Assembly (NCBI GenBank): GCA_008973525.1
Contig: WACJ01000007.1
Coordinates: 682,001-746,000, forward strand
Reading direction: 5' to 3'
Source of the DNA: Stenopsyche tienmushanensis
Taxonomy: Eukaryota; Arthropoda; Insecta; Trichoptera; Stenopsychidae
Length of the DNA stretch: 64,000 nt
The notes below the pieces were generated by a model that had not been told where the DNA came from, ran no database searches, and worked only from the letters and a program-made list of their open reading frames with translations. The position numbers were made by a program, and so were the translations under genes. Positions within the stretch are counted from its first letter, which is position 1. Each line of letters starts with the position of its first letter. Shown in pieces: positions 49,911-61,060 of the stretch.

Positions 49911-50720
49911 TTAGGTTGTTCCCATAAGTTTTTTCGCAAAGAACACAGATCTAAATATAGCCATGATTGAAGAAAACCCGCGATATACTGTTCGCGAAAT
50001 AGCTAACAATTTAGAAATTCCACGTGCACTGTTTCAACACGCAATCTTCTTCTCCAACGACATAATAGCCAACCGTTTTTGAAGAGACTTGTCACTGGAG
50101 ATGAAAGTTGGATACTCAATGAGAATATCTAACGTAAACAGTCTCAGATCAAGGGTACAGAAGCTTTAACTGTAGCTAAACCTGGCCTACATCCAAAAAA
50201 AGTTTTGCTATGCATTTGGTGGGACTCAAAGGGGGTAGTTCATTATGAGCTATTTCAGCAAGGTGAAACGATCAATTCAACAAAATATTGTTTCCAACTA
50301 GACAATCTAAAGGATGCAATCGCCAAAAAAACGGCCAAAATTAGCGAAAAGACGAGGCGTTGTTTTTCATCACAATAAGTCAGAAATAAATTATTATCAT
50401 TTGACTGGGATGTTTTATCTCATCCTCCATACTCTCCGGACATTGCCAATTCAGATTATTATTTATTTATTTCATTGAAAAATTCTTTACGTGGTAAAAA
50501 TTTTAATTCAAAAAATGATATAAAAATGTACCTTGATCAATATTTTGCCAACAAACCTGGGAAATTTTGGCAAGAAGGCATTATGAGGCTTCCGGAGAAA
50601 CGAAGAAAGGTAATAGAACAGAATGGATCATATATTATTCAATAAATTTTGATACAATACAAATTATTGTTTATTTATTTTTTTAATATGAAAACGAAAG
50701 AAACTTATGGGACACCCTAA
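49911..50720 (+). mobile_element. Mariner element C, 810 bp, internally deleted
   Basis: The left end TTAGGTTGTTCCCATAAGTT and the right end GAAACTTATGGGACACCCTAA pair with each other and match A and B. TA flanks at 49909-49910 and 50721-50722. Compared with B, the helix-turn-helix region is deleted at about 50028. Compared with A, about 27 bp are lost at about 50377. Confidence 0.92.
49962..50610 (+). pseudogene. Mariner transposase pseudogene (element C)
   Basis: Starts MIEENPRYTVREIANNLEIP, then a deletion, then TGDESWILNEN (first Asp, about 50097), a stop, then WWDSKGVVHYELFQQGETIN and STKYCFQLDNLKDAIAKK. A frameshift follows. Near 50370 the HRDN motif has become HHN with a following deletion, so the second catalytic Asp is lost. 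Later blocks (SHPPYSPDIANSDYYLF type, about 50415-50470) are out of frame. Dead copy, closely related to element A. Confidence 0.85.
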
Positions 50721-50722
50721 TA

Positions 50723-51837
50723 TAAAATTAGGTACATTTACACTGTTAAAATCTTTTAATGAAAACTGGTGATGCCTGGTATTTTATTTAATCAAAATGA
50801 TCGTCTGAACAGTATTACGCCAATAACTTAAGTCCAAGAAGTTGATCGTTGTTAATATTTTTGATTCAAAATACAAGCAGAGAAATTCTATAAAAAAGTA
50901 AAAAGATTTTTGTATTAATTTAAGTAGTTCATAAGGTTCAAGCGGACATTTCAGAAATTATTCGCTTTGATAGATAGGATCGATTATTTTTTCACGATCG
51001 TGACGTTTTTCATGATTTTCCTTCGTGCGTTCTTCTCTGACCCTACGGCTGAAGCACTTTAGAAAAGTAATTAAAGACTAACGATACTCGGAAGAAATGT
51101 ATCGCGTCGTGATCTAGAAATGGCATATTTGTCGAGTCGGCGAGCATTCTATCAACACGATCGATTACAATGGCGGAAATCTATTTCTTCGTGCCTATCC
51201 CTTTCTCTGTTTCTTGTCTCTAGCTGAACGAGTTCTTTGATTGCCAGCGCGTGGATAGAAATTTCTCCTTGGAGACGCGTGGACAAGCATTCGTTCCGTG
51301 CGTGAGGAGCTGACAAAGAGTGGCGACTTGTATCCGAAACGTCAGCTGCGAGAACTGAAAGGAGGCAGCGAGCGATGCGTGTGACAGGCATTGTGCACCA
51401 CACCCATGCACCGTTAGCGCACGTCACCGCTGAATCTGCTCATCATCAGCCAACACGAGGTGCCTCCACAAAGAAGCTGCTCGACGACTCTGCTACTCGT
51501 CACCCAACTGATGGACACTTCATTTAACTAAATTATGCACTTTATCGTTCGAGACTTTGCTTCGTTCCATTAACTTCGACTGTTGTGAAGGCCGGTGGAC
51601 ATCTCTTAAATTTATAATGGCTCTCTTGCAAATGGTTCAACTTTTCACATTATTACTTTTTCGCTATTATTTTATATAAGATATCAACGCCAGTCCATTA
51701 CAATCATGCAAACGCAATGAATATGTGTAATTTATAAGACTAAATTTAATTAAAATGATAATAGTATTTGAGATAATTGAGATCTTAACTTTAACGCATT
51801 TTGTTTGATTAATATAAATCCTTACAGGACTTATTTC
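50723..51837. other. Intergenic; GC-richer patch 50990-51560
   Basis: The patch carries overlapping minus-strand frames (51152-51427 and 51220-51411) with no recognised domain; overlapping frames in two phases suggest composition rather than coding. No transposon ends are visible. Candidate regulatory DNA or an old exon. Confidence 0.35.
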
Positions 51838-51839
51838 TA

Positions 51840-52053
51840 ACAGGATAGAGCTATGTACCACACAACGCATGCCATGATCGACATTCTGTACGAACAATTT
51901 GAAGGCAGGGTTATCTTACGCGGCGGCGAAGGGAACTGGCCACCCAGATCGTGCGATTTAACGCCTTTAGATTTCTTCCTTTGGGACTATCTTAAATCGC
52001 AAGTTTATGCGTATAAACTGCAAACAATAGATGCCCTTAAATTCAATATATAG
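51840..52053 (+). pseudogene. Tc1/mariner-superfamily transposase C-terminal fragment
   Basis: The frame reads YHTTHAMIDILYEQFEGRVI, then GNWPPRSCDLTPLDFFLWDY and LKSQVYAYKLQTIDALKFNI. The PPRSCDLTPLDFFLW block is the third catalytic region of a Tc1/mariner-related transposase group distinct from elements A-D. The upstream catalytic parts and the C-terminal tail are missing, and no terminal repeats were found. Confidence 0.8.
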
Positions 52054-52054
52054 C

Positions 52055-55000
52055 CAAAGATTTGGTGATATTCTGCACTTGATTAACTGCTATCTTTTTA
52101 CAAGTAGAATCACCAACTCAAATAAATCCATAATAATATAGGAGCAATTTATTAAATTATATACAGATGAGGAGCTGAAAGCAATGTTTAAGCAAATATG
52201 TCATAAATTTTGCTTAGAAAAACAGATATTAATTGTATATACTGCATTATGAGCCACTATACAGAAGCTGTTGATTGCTTCCTGTCATATTTATCACCTA
52301 CACTCATCTCATTAAAATAGATTTACCATATTTACCATTCGAGGTATCAAAGTTGATATTATAATTATTCTATTATGCAGTTATGTAAAGTTATTTCATT
52401 TGGGGGTTCTTTGTTAGGTTTTAGCTATAAGAATGGATCCATGGTTAAAATAAGTTTGTATACCACTTGTTTGAATCCTGCATAATAATGTTTATGACAA
52501 TAGCGCAATTGCTAATACGCTTTTTAATGCTTAATATCTTTATAATTACTTAAATAAAATCATGTTTATGTTGATATCAAATTGACTTCAAAAGCTTTGG
52601 ATAGTGCAATTTTGGCAATTAATTTAAATTAGTTGTATAATATAAATGTCGTTCTGAAAATTGATATTGTAATACGGGATGTCGTCATATTAGCGGGTTG
52701 TGCGTCTTCTTCGCGTAGCAGCCATCGTCACGCACTGAAGATGACAGACGGGTGAAACAAGCGTGAAGCTACGCGGTAACATATTGCTATTCAAAAAAAG
52801 TATTAGACGAACACCTCAACTGAAAAGAGCGCTGAATGGATAATTTAGAAGGTTGTATCCAACGAGCGTGCTGAAATAGGCTACACTCGACAGTACGCGC
52901 CGACGATTGAGGCATCCCTCGAAAGTAATTAATTTCAAAACGCACTCTGTTGTTTTGTCGAAGTTTCCATGGGTGTGATGATGAAAGCGAGACGAAGGTG
53001 ACGATGTGATCAAACGAAGTCCTTCGGGATCTGCTGGCTTTCGAGTGCACTGCTTGTGACGACACACCTCACAGAGATGCGACTGTGGTCTGAAACCGTC
53101 GGTATTTGAACGCACCTGGCGAAAATATTGTTTTTGATTTATATTAAAATTTATTACTTAACAATAGCAAAATCTAATCGTAAAAGAAAATTTTGAAAAT
53201 AAATATTTATTGATCCCGTAAGCCGTACTTCTGTCTCTTGGGATTTCACAAAAACAGAACATGCATTTTGCAGAACACACACAACAACAAATCAATTATT
53301 TTGTATTCGATCACTGAATATAAATTTATAAACGCTTATTAAACATAATCAATAAATTATTATAGTCCTTCTATCTGAAAGTACAATAAAAATGAATGGC
53401 ATATAAACTAAAAATTATTGCAGATCATACTAATAGCCTACCATTATAATTGCAAAATGTAAGGCTAAACGAAATTATTGTTATTGTATAATATTACACA
53501 TTTTTTAAAACTTATTTTTGCATAAATCGAGTGGTTCAACGGGTTTCTTATCAAAGACCTAATGGCTAGAAGTATATTGCTAGATTTTTTTATTTCTACG
53601 ATCGTTTTAAATACTTTTTTTAATGAATTATATAATTGGAAAACTATAATTGGCAAATTCACTGAAAAATGATATGTTGTATGGAATTTCTTAGCATGAA
53701 TGTTTCAAATTTTAGATAATATCCATAGTTTCGTTAATAGAAAAAAGTTACATAAGGTAAACTGTCGTTAAAAAACGCGCAGTCAAGAATATGATTATTT
53801 TTGACTTAAGTCTTATACAAATATGAATTAGCCAAAATCAAATTTCGCTTCACCAGGACGATCCTAACAAACAAAAAAAGATTTATGAAATGATTTTTTA
53901 TAAAAACGTAGACGCCAAACCTTAAACTATTGAGATAAGTGCCCTGACAAACCGAAAATACATCTCTGAGATTTTTATAAAATTTCATACAAAAACCTCT
54001 TACAAAGTATAATATTTAACTGATTTTTGAGTTTGTTAATGTTTTTTGAATACCTGTGAAACACTTGCTAATAGAATAAAAGCCGTTTTGAGTTGCTAAT
54101 TTTTATAGCGAAAAAGATGTCAAGTACAAAGGATTAGAATTTGTACGTTTAATAAAAACGTACGATTTATTATAAAATAAAATTAAAGGCAGAATAAAGA
54201 TTTCTCAAAAAATAGTTCCTAATAGAAAATTACTTTTTGGACGAAGTGTTATTTGTTATTATTAAAAGCTATAAAGAGAAAGATAAAACTGTAAATATGT
54301 AACCTTTGGGTGAATAATTTTACACAACATTTGCTTCATAATTGATAAATCCTGTTATGAAATCATTTAATTTTTACTGAAATGTAAAAGATCTATAAGA
54401 AATGTATCGTGACTATTTGAAATATAATTTCTAAGCATCTGTAAAAATGTAGTTAAAATCTGACGAATGTACTTATTAGATGATAAAAAACATACAAGCA
54501 TATTTTTCTCTTATCGTCAATAACAGCAACAAGCAACACTTGAACGCAAAGAACAAAGTAAAATACATGCAAAAATGAAAAGGGGTGTTTTTTACGATAT
54601 CTCTTATGGTAAACATTTAAAATTACTCCCTCTTATTACATTATATCGCCAAATAAGCTTGGTGTTTGACTTCTGCAACAACAAAAAAATAATTCATCAA
54701 ACACACAAATAACTGGAGATTTTAAAATTATTTCCAGCTGTGAGGACTACACATGCTCACTCCTCGAGGGTTTATCACCCAAGAGCGAAACTCGAATCGC
54801 GCCTTCACGCCCGCACAACCACCGCATCAAAATGGCAATTATTTAAAATTAGATAATGGGAAAAGTGGTAAACTCGCGATGTGAAAAGAAAAATTGTTCA
54901 TCGTTGCGAACTGCATTCCGCATTATTATCCAGGATCGCATTGCAGTGTGACGCTTGTTAGCGGCGCGTCTGCAGATGAATTTCAACCCTATCCCGTCCG

Positions 55001-57230
55001 GATTAAGGCTCTATTGCCCATTGTGAAAATTTGGAATTTGTCGCAGTCTATCCATGTCTAGGGAGCCTCGCCAGGACTGGAGCCTCTCGTTAAAATTAAA
55101 ACATGGCAATTAAAGTTTTTAATTTATCACTCCGTCTGAAGTCGAGAGACAGCATAAAGCAAGACGCCCTTAACACTTCGTACACGACTATTGCCATTTT
55201 ATTTTATTTAAATTTTCTCACCATAATAAATAAAGTTATGAATAAGAAAGGTTCTAAATGGCGAACAATTTTAGATGTAAGTGAGGCAAAAACGTTTCAA
55301 TCTGAACAAATATAATCTTAAATGTTTGCTTTAAATTTGAGTCACTTTAATCATTTAATATTTACAAAATATTTTAATTGCGGTTCTGATTCCGGATCTG
55401 ATATAGATACGTATGAAAATTTTCATCGCTTCTCGCCTCCTATTAGTTCATAATCTCTAATTGGAAGGAGGTGTCAGTCATTAATTACTCCAAGCGTTTC
55501 GCTCTCGTATCTCAATTTTTTTATTATATTTTTCATCCCTGATTTTAATACGATTTTTATTTTAAAAATTGCCCATTCCGCTAAAAATTATATTACTGTA
55601 ATAATTTAGAAAAATCAAATGAAATTAACATTTTACGGTCCTATTTTTATTATAAGAACGTTTAAAATCATACCTATGTATATAAATGCAAATATCTCAT
55701 GATTGCGATAACCTTTCTCGTACTCAATACGTCTATAACTTCAGTGTCCATCAGACCAAGTATAACCAGTTTCAATTCATTGTAAATTGACATAACGTTG
55801 ATGGCAGCGTATACCTATATTTCTATCATTGGAGATTCCCTTATTACCGAGAACTTATACGAATAAATGCAAATAAGTATAAAAATAATTATTGTCTGAA
55901 TGAATTTAATTATTTGGGTTATAGTAACCGATAAAAGTTGCGATGCACCTCATGTTCTTAAATCAAGGCGTATAAATGAGTTAAAAGGTCAATTAAAAAA
56001 AATATATAATTTTAACTAGTTTATAACGATATATTTTTTTAGCACTTGAATAGAATTCTATAGTTGATTTTGATTTTCGATGACACAAATTTTGAAATAT
56101 TATTAACAATGCGGATTTTTTACTTATCAATCAAATGTCAATATTTTATTAGGTTTTAATTATAAAAAAGATTATTTGTAATTATATAGATGAAATTCTA
56201 AGAAAAAAATAAAATCAAGCGAGTCGTTGGTATCTTTTGAGAAACTCTGGTTGATGGCGATCCAAAACGCTACGTATTTACTCCCCGATGATTTGATGAT
56301 AACCATCATAACGGCAATTCCCACAGCAAATTAGATCTAATTGGAATCAGATGTCGATTTCCGCATACAGGATTGTGTGAAAAACTCAAAACAAATTATT
56401 AAGATAAATTAAAAATGTTCTCACACCAAGAATAATTACCAACGATAAACGAAAAAATACCTTTTTAACCATTTCAACACATTAATATGTACATTTTTTT
56501 AAATGAACAACGACACGATTAATGTTATGAAATTTTACTTCCATATTACATATTTTGACATGTTTCTATTTTGTCATGTAAATATCTTAAAAAATCAATG
56601 TCATCTTTGTCGAAAAGAATTGGATTATTAACATTCTTATCCGATTTTAACTATTTATAATCGTCAAATACATAAATTTTTAATTTAAATCTGAGACGAT
56701 ATAAATACAAATTTCTGCATTGAATTGCAATACGTACTGTGTGTATAGGTCAAAGATACCATCGCTCTTAAACTACCCCCAATTTAAGCATTTTGATTAT
56801 AAAGCTAATTGGCAATAGTTAAAATTTATAAACATTTTATTCGGTGATCATATTTTAAAACAATGTGGAATTATGGATCAGTCATAAAGGCGGCCTTTCA
56901 CTCCATTTGTAATATCAGTGCATCTTAAAATTTAACTGTAATTGTTGATAACATGGTATAAAAATATTAAAAACACGTACGAAGAATACGAAATATAAAC
57001 CGTGTTTTAAAATATTACACATAATTGTACATTAAAAAAAAAACATACAAAAGATCTAAATGACCGCAAAAATCAAGTATTGAATTTGGTATTATTAAAT
57101 TCGTTACAGTCATCGTTCAATGACATTTTTTTATTACGAACTAAGTGTTGATTTAATATTATTGATGTTTTATTAAAATATCTGTGATCAATTGTATGCT
57201 CGTTTTTTAACATTTATGACTATTTAAATG
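52055..57230. other. Intergenic, no gene recognised; GC-richer patches
   Basis: Upstream flank of SoxN. Patches at 52680-53110 (two overlapping minus-strand frames, no domain) and 54740-55100 stand out from AT-rich DNA and contain no repeat ends. The rest is AT-rich with nothing visible. Confidence 0.5.
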
Positions 57231-57660
57231 GGCGAGCCAACAATAACAGTAGCAAATCATTATTTTGTCTTCGATTGTCCGAAATTATGCTCGATTTGGC
57301 TACACTCGGGCATACTTATTGACTACTCTTCGAACGCATTATCTGTTTAATGCGTTCGCGTCGCCTGTATAAAGCTCCAGCACAATGGCTCATTCACGTT
57401 TTTTACGGACCTGTGAAAAGCGCGCATTCCGCATTCGTTTGATAATGACGACAATGATTCCTCGGGTTCGATTTTATAATAGGCAAAAGCAAAATTCTAA
57501 GAGGCACCTGTTTCGGTAACACCTTTTGATCGGCGAAGGCTTTCCACGCTCGGAGTGGCATCTGTTGCTCGAAATTCATTCAGTCGCATATCGCAATGCA
57601 GCCGAGGGCGAATGCACTATTGTACGTACGGAGAAGCATCCTGACGGTCGCAAGAGACCA
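57230..57660. promoter_or_regulatory. Candidate SoxN-proximal regulatory patch
   Basis: A GC-balanced, non-transposon patch 1.0-1.4 kb before the SoxN ATG, containing the 11-bp inverted repeat at 57331-57358 and no coding frame. Its distance to the gene and its composition suggest an enhancer or distal promoter. Inference only. Confidence 0.3.
57331..57358. repeat. Perfect 11-bp inverted repeat upstream of SoxN
   Basis: Left arm CGAACGCATTA (57331-57341), 6-nt spacer TCTGTT, right arm TAATGCGTTCG (57348-57358). It lies in a GC-richer, apparently non-transposon patch (about 57230-57660) roughly 1.3 kb before the SoxN ATG. It could be a binding site for a dimeric factor or a hairpin. Confidence 0.55.
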
Positions 57661-58074
57661 TTAATGTTAAAATATGTTTAAACACAGCATTTGATAAAAT
57701 GCTTAATATTATATTCGTTCAAAAGAGGCTTGATCAACTTAAATCATGTTTTTTATACCATTCTTATCCATAAAAATCAATAATATCGTGTGATTCTAAG
57801 GTATCAATAAGTAAATAAATATCAGATGTTAATGAATCACAAACATTATAATTAAAACGTTTTAATGGATAGTACACATATTTTTCTATTGTTGAAGTTT
57901 GACATTGTCATTTATTATTTTAAGAATATCTCTAGAATTCCCTTTTTTAATATTGATTTTTTTATGATTTTCACAATGAATAAATTTATAAGGAATGTTT
58001 ATAGGTAAGCTTAAATGTTTTTTATTTGACCTAGCTGTATTCCAGAAATATCCCACACAAGCTACGCTTGTCTA

Positions 58075-58126
58075 AACAATGTTTATCAATGTCTGCAATG
58101 AGTTATAATATGTATGTTTCATTGTA
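58075..58126. promoter_or_regulatory. Cluster of three Sox consensus sites upstream of SoxN
   Basis: AACAATG at 58075-58081, ATCAATG at 58085-58091 (start-to-start spacing 10 bp) and CATTGTA at 58120-58126 (TACAATG on the minus strand) all match WWCAAWG, the binding consensus of Sox proteins. They lie about 520-575 bp before the SoxN ATG, so autoregulation or input from another SoxB gene is possible. Sites this short occur by chance in AT-rich DNA. Confidence 0.3.
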
Positions 58127-58199
58127 TTCAGCCCTTAATTATCCATTGCTCGTTTGAGACAAAATGTTTTTGGAAAGTTTGTAAGTAGATTTACAAATA

Positions 58200-58649
58200 T
58201 TTAGGGCAAGCCCGGAACCGCGCAGCCGCGGTGTTGCGGGCAAATTAAAAATTCAGACTGGAATTGGAGTGTACGCTGTCGCATGTGCGAGTTGCAGCTG
58301 TCAGCGAGGAGGCTTTTTGTATTTTTCACTATTTGCCCTTGAGTCGCGGGCGGGCGGCTGCGGGGCCGAGAGAGCGGCGGCAGGGGCGAGAGCGAAGAGA
58401 GGGGAGGCGACCCGCCCCTCGTGGCGATTGGTCGGCGGCGGAGGGGCGAGGCGCGGGCGCCCGCAGCCGCGCGACTCCGACCTCACAACCGCTCGGAAGT
58501 CCGTAGCGCGCGGAGGTGTCCGTCGTCCTCGCGTTCTCGCACTTCGTCGAATGCGGCCGGCCCGCCTGTAGCGACGCGCGCGCGCGACAGTGTCTCGACA
58601 GTAAGGACTTCGCCGATCCGCCAAGCTGTACGCGCCGAGGGAAGACGAC
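58200..58649 (+). promoter_or_regulatory. SoxN promoter / 5' UTR region
   Basis: Sequence between the AT-rich upstream desert and the SoxN ATG. It is GC-rich, with several short upstream ATGs (for example 58264 and 58269) that would act as uORFs if transcription starts upstream of them. I see no clear TATA box. The transcription start cannot be placed. An in-frame TAA at 58602-58604 shows that the SoxN frame does not extend upstream. Confidence 0.5.
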
Positions 58650-59843
58650 ATGCTGACGATGGAGTCGGACCTGAAGGGCGGAAGCCTCCACGGGAACATG
58701 GCTCCGCACCACGGCCTCCACCACGCCTACGGCTCTCTCGGAGCCCTCGGGGGCATGATGGGCCTCCAGCAGCACCAGCACCAGCCGCTGCACGCGCCGC
58801 ACCTCCACGCTCCTCCGCCGACGGGGCCTTCGCCCCCGGCGCACATGACCTCGCACCAGGCCCACCAGAATCACCAGGCGCACCAGACGCACGCGCCCCC
58901 GCCGAACAACAACAACAACACCAACAAGAACCAGAACCTCGACCGGGTCAAGCGCCCGATGAACGCTTTCATGGTCTGGTCGCGCGGCCAACGCAGGAAG
59001 ATGGCCTCCGACAATCCGAAGATGCACAACTCTGAAATCTCGAAGCGGCTCGGCGCACAGTGGAAGGACCTCTCCGAGTCGGAAAAGCGGCCGTTCATCG
59101 ACGAAGCGAAACGCCTTCGCGCGGTGCACATGAAGGAGCATCCCGACTACAAGTACCGCCCGCGCAGAAAGACCAAGACCCTCGCCAAGAAGCAGGACAA
59201 GTACCCCCTCGGGGTCGGAGTCGGCGGTCTCCTACCGTCTTCGGAGCCCCGCCCGCCCCCCTCGCAGGCGCCGACGCCTTCGCGCGACATGTATCAGATG
59301 CCCAACGGGTACATGCCCAACGGCTACATGATGCACGAGCCTTCCGCCTACCAGCAGCAGCCGGGCTACGGCTACCCGCGCTACGACATGGGACAGATGC
59401 AACACGGCTCAGTCAACTACATGAACTCGGGCTACGGCATGTACGGCGGCAGCGCGGCCCCCGGCCAGGGCTCCCCCTACGTCCAGCAGCCGGGGTCCCC
59501 CTACGGGCCGCAGGGCTCTCCGGGAGGCTACGCGCTCCAGGGCTCCTGCCAGTCGCACAGTCCGTCGGGCTCGAGCGCAAAGTCGGAGCCGCTCTCGCCG
59601 GGGCCTCCCCTCAAACGCGAGTTCGCCGATGCGCACACGCACGCCCTTCTGGGGGCCCACATGAAGCGCGAATACGGCCCGGAGGGCCTCGCCGCGATGA
59701 AACGCGAGTACGGCGCTCCCGAGATGAAGCGCGAATTCGGCCAACCGGACCTCAGCCACATCATCAACATGTACCACGTGCCGGAGCCCGAGCAGAGGGC
59801 CCCCGCGCTCTACGCGCCGGAGAGGGCGCTCCCGCTCATGTGA
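58650..59843 (+). CDS. SoxN: SoxNeuro-like group B1 Sox transcription factor, single exon
   Basis: Encodes 397 aa. The N-terminus [10 protein letters not shown] resembles the start of SoxB1 proteins. Residues about 30-85 are rich in His, Gln and Pro. The HMG box spans about 98-176 (begins [29 protein letters not shown] and [12 protein letters not shown] visible; ends near [11 protein letters not shown]). It is followed by the group B block [16 protein letters not shown] and a Gly/Tyr/Pro/Gln-rich region like SoxB1 activation domains. [10 protein letters not shown] at 368-377 is a SoxB1 C-terminal signature. Known for the family: nuclear, binds the minor groove at WWCAAWG sites and specifies neuroectoderm. 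The start is supported by an in-frame TAA at 58602-58604; Met4 is a possible alternative. The long antisense frame through this region is a by-product of high GC. Four KRE motifs precede the C-terminal signature. Family and group assignment are secure; SoxN versus another B1 paralogue is less so. Confidence 0.95.
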   Translation: MLTMESDLKGGSLHGNMAPHHGLHHAYGSLGALGGMMGLQQHQHQPLHAPHLHAPPPTGPSPPAHMTSHQAHQNHQAHQTHAPPPNNNNNTNKNQNLDRVKRPMNAFMVWSRGQRRKMASDNPKMHNSEISKRLGAQWKDLSESEKRPFIDEAKRLRAVHMKEHPDYKYRPRRKTKTLAKKQDKYPLGVGVGGLLPSSEPRPPPSQAPTPSRDMYQMPNGYMPNGYMMHEPSAYQQQPGYGYPRYDMGQMQHGSVNYMNSGYGMYGGSAAPGQGSPYVQQPGSPYGPQGSPGGYALQGSCQSHSPSGSSAKSEPLSPGPPLKREFADAHTHALLGAHMKREYGPEGLAAMKREYGAPEMKREFGQPDLSHIINMYHVPEPEQRAPALYAPERALPLM

Positions 59844-59936
59844 GACGCGGCCTTCCCCGCGCAGGACATCGACATCCCGCCGCTCTGAACGCGCCGCGAC
59901 GGCCCCCGGTTCGCTTCCCGAACCCCCCGCGACCCC

Positions 59937-60506
59937 TGTAAATATTAGTGCGTAAGTTTACAGTTTTTAGTTTACGAAATTAAATTAGTTTTTATATAAA
60001 CGCGTAAGATTAAGGTTCGAACTCTCGCGCCTCGAGGGCCTCCGCTCGGACGGGACCCTCGCGTTTCGGTCGCGTCCTGCAGCCCTGTAAATATTCGACG
60101 GCCGCTCCGTCAAAATCGGGGGCCCCGGCGGCTGCCCCTCGACGTCGAACAGATCCAAATCTGCCTGAGATCAGATGTCCGCCTTTCGGGAACGGAGCGA
60201 TATGACGATGCCAGTGAGATATACAGACGAACGCGATCCAGTGCGATGTGACATGTATAAACTATGTTGTCTCATTTTGACAGAAATTTTCTTTTCAAAG
60301 CGTACCCGAAAGGTTGCGACTTCGCCTCGCGTTTTGTACGATTCGTTACTTTGTTGTTGTCGATCGAATTGTGAGAGACGATTTTAAAATAATGGTTATA
60401 ATTTAAATCTACGCAAACTTCAAATCTTAGGAAGGAGCGAACGTCGTATGCGTCGTCGAGAATGATGTATGTAAAAACCAAAAATTGCGAACAACCCTTG
60501 TAAATA
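59937..60506 (+). promoter_or_regulatory. Three Pumilio-type elements in SoxN 3' UTR
   Basis: TGTAAATA, an exact match to the UGUANAUA Pumilio consensus, occurs at 59937-59944, 60086-60093 and 60499-60506. Each follows CCC and one or two T residues and is followed by TT or a closely similar extension. Pumilio-family proteins repress or destabilise bound mRNAs. The match is seen; the function is inferred. Confidence 0.45.
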
Positions 60507-61004
60507 TTTATAGCATGTAATATTTTCTAGTATGTAAGTTTCGACGCGACGAATGACGCCGACGCCCGATTTCGCAAACTCTTCATCTTCTCATTATATT
60601 GTACAAAGAGTTCACCGAATTTTTCGAACAAACGTTGCGAGCAAATATGAACAGTCTTTTTTTTTCATTATAACAGTGAGTGTTAAATAGTCAGTGGATT
60701 TAAAAAAATATATGAGATTTTGAAGTTAACAAGACGCGTTTTGTATCATTCGAATGTGCCTCCTCACCATCCCGAAAACTCTTCCTCCGTCGGAGCCGAC
60801 CCCGGTCCAGGTAACTTTATTTAAAAGTTGTCGACCGAAAAGATTGCTACAGTCCCATTCTTACCGACACAGCATAACATAACGGTCGACTTTGATAAAC
60901 CGCGATGCTTTCGAAAATTTTGCATTCTCGCGTCTCAGAACACGTCGTCGTTGTATACAACAACTGTGATAAAATCGCTTACCATAAGACTCTGTTAATT
61001 GTTA

Positions 61005-61038
61005 AATAAATATGTCATGTATTATGTAAATCAATAAA
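61005..61038 (+). terminator. Polyadenylation signals for SoxN
   Basis: AATAAA at 61005-61010 and again at 61033-61038, each preceded by AT-rich sequence. They are plausible alternative poly(A) signals for a transcript with a UTR of about 1.2 kb. AATAAA is common by chance in AT-rich DNA; position after the SoxN UTR is the main support. Confidence 0.5.
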
Positions 61039-61060
61039 AAAAATTCGAGAAAGCATCGTG

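Larger units (their letters stand above)
58200..60160. other. GC/CpG-rich island over SoxN
   Basis: Base composition changes abruptly from AT-rich flanks to GC- and CpG-rich sequence near 58200 and returns near 60160. The island covers the probable promoter and 5' UTR, the whole coding region and the first part of the 3' UTR. Short overlapping frames on both strands here lack stops because of composition and are not separate genes. Boundaries are by eye. Confidence 0.8.
59844..61060 (+). other. Probable SoxN 3' UTR
   Basis: Begins after the TGA at 59841-59843. The first 300 bp are GC-rich, then the sequence becomes AT-rich. It holds three TGTAAATA octamers and ends near two AATAAA signals. 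No coding frame inside resembles a protein. The extent is inferred from the poly(A) signals, not from transcript data. Confidence 0.6.

Noticed and set aside
51152..51427. 91-aa minus-strand frame
   Set aside because: A second frame overlaps it in another phase, and no domain or conserved pattern is visible.
52787..53115. 92- and 99-aa minus-strand frames
   Set aside because: Two overlapping phases of one GC-richer patch; no recognisable domain.
58329..59141. 270-aa minus-strand frame antisense to SoxN
   Set aside because: Its codons mirror the GC-rich SoxN sense frame; Arg/Val/Leu/His-rich with no domain. A compositional shadow.
59060..59941. 293-aa plus-strand frame overlapping SoxN
   Set aside because: Out-of-phase shadow of the GC-rich coding region; Arg/Pro/Ala-rich, no domain.
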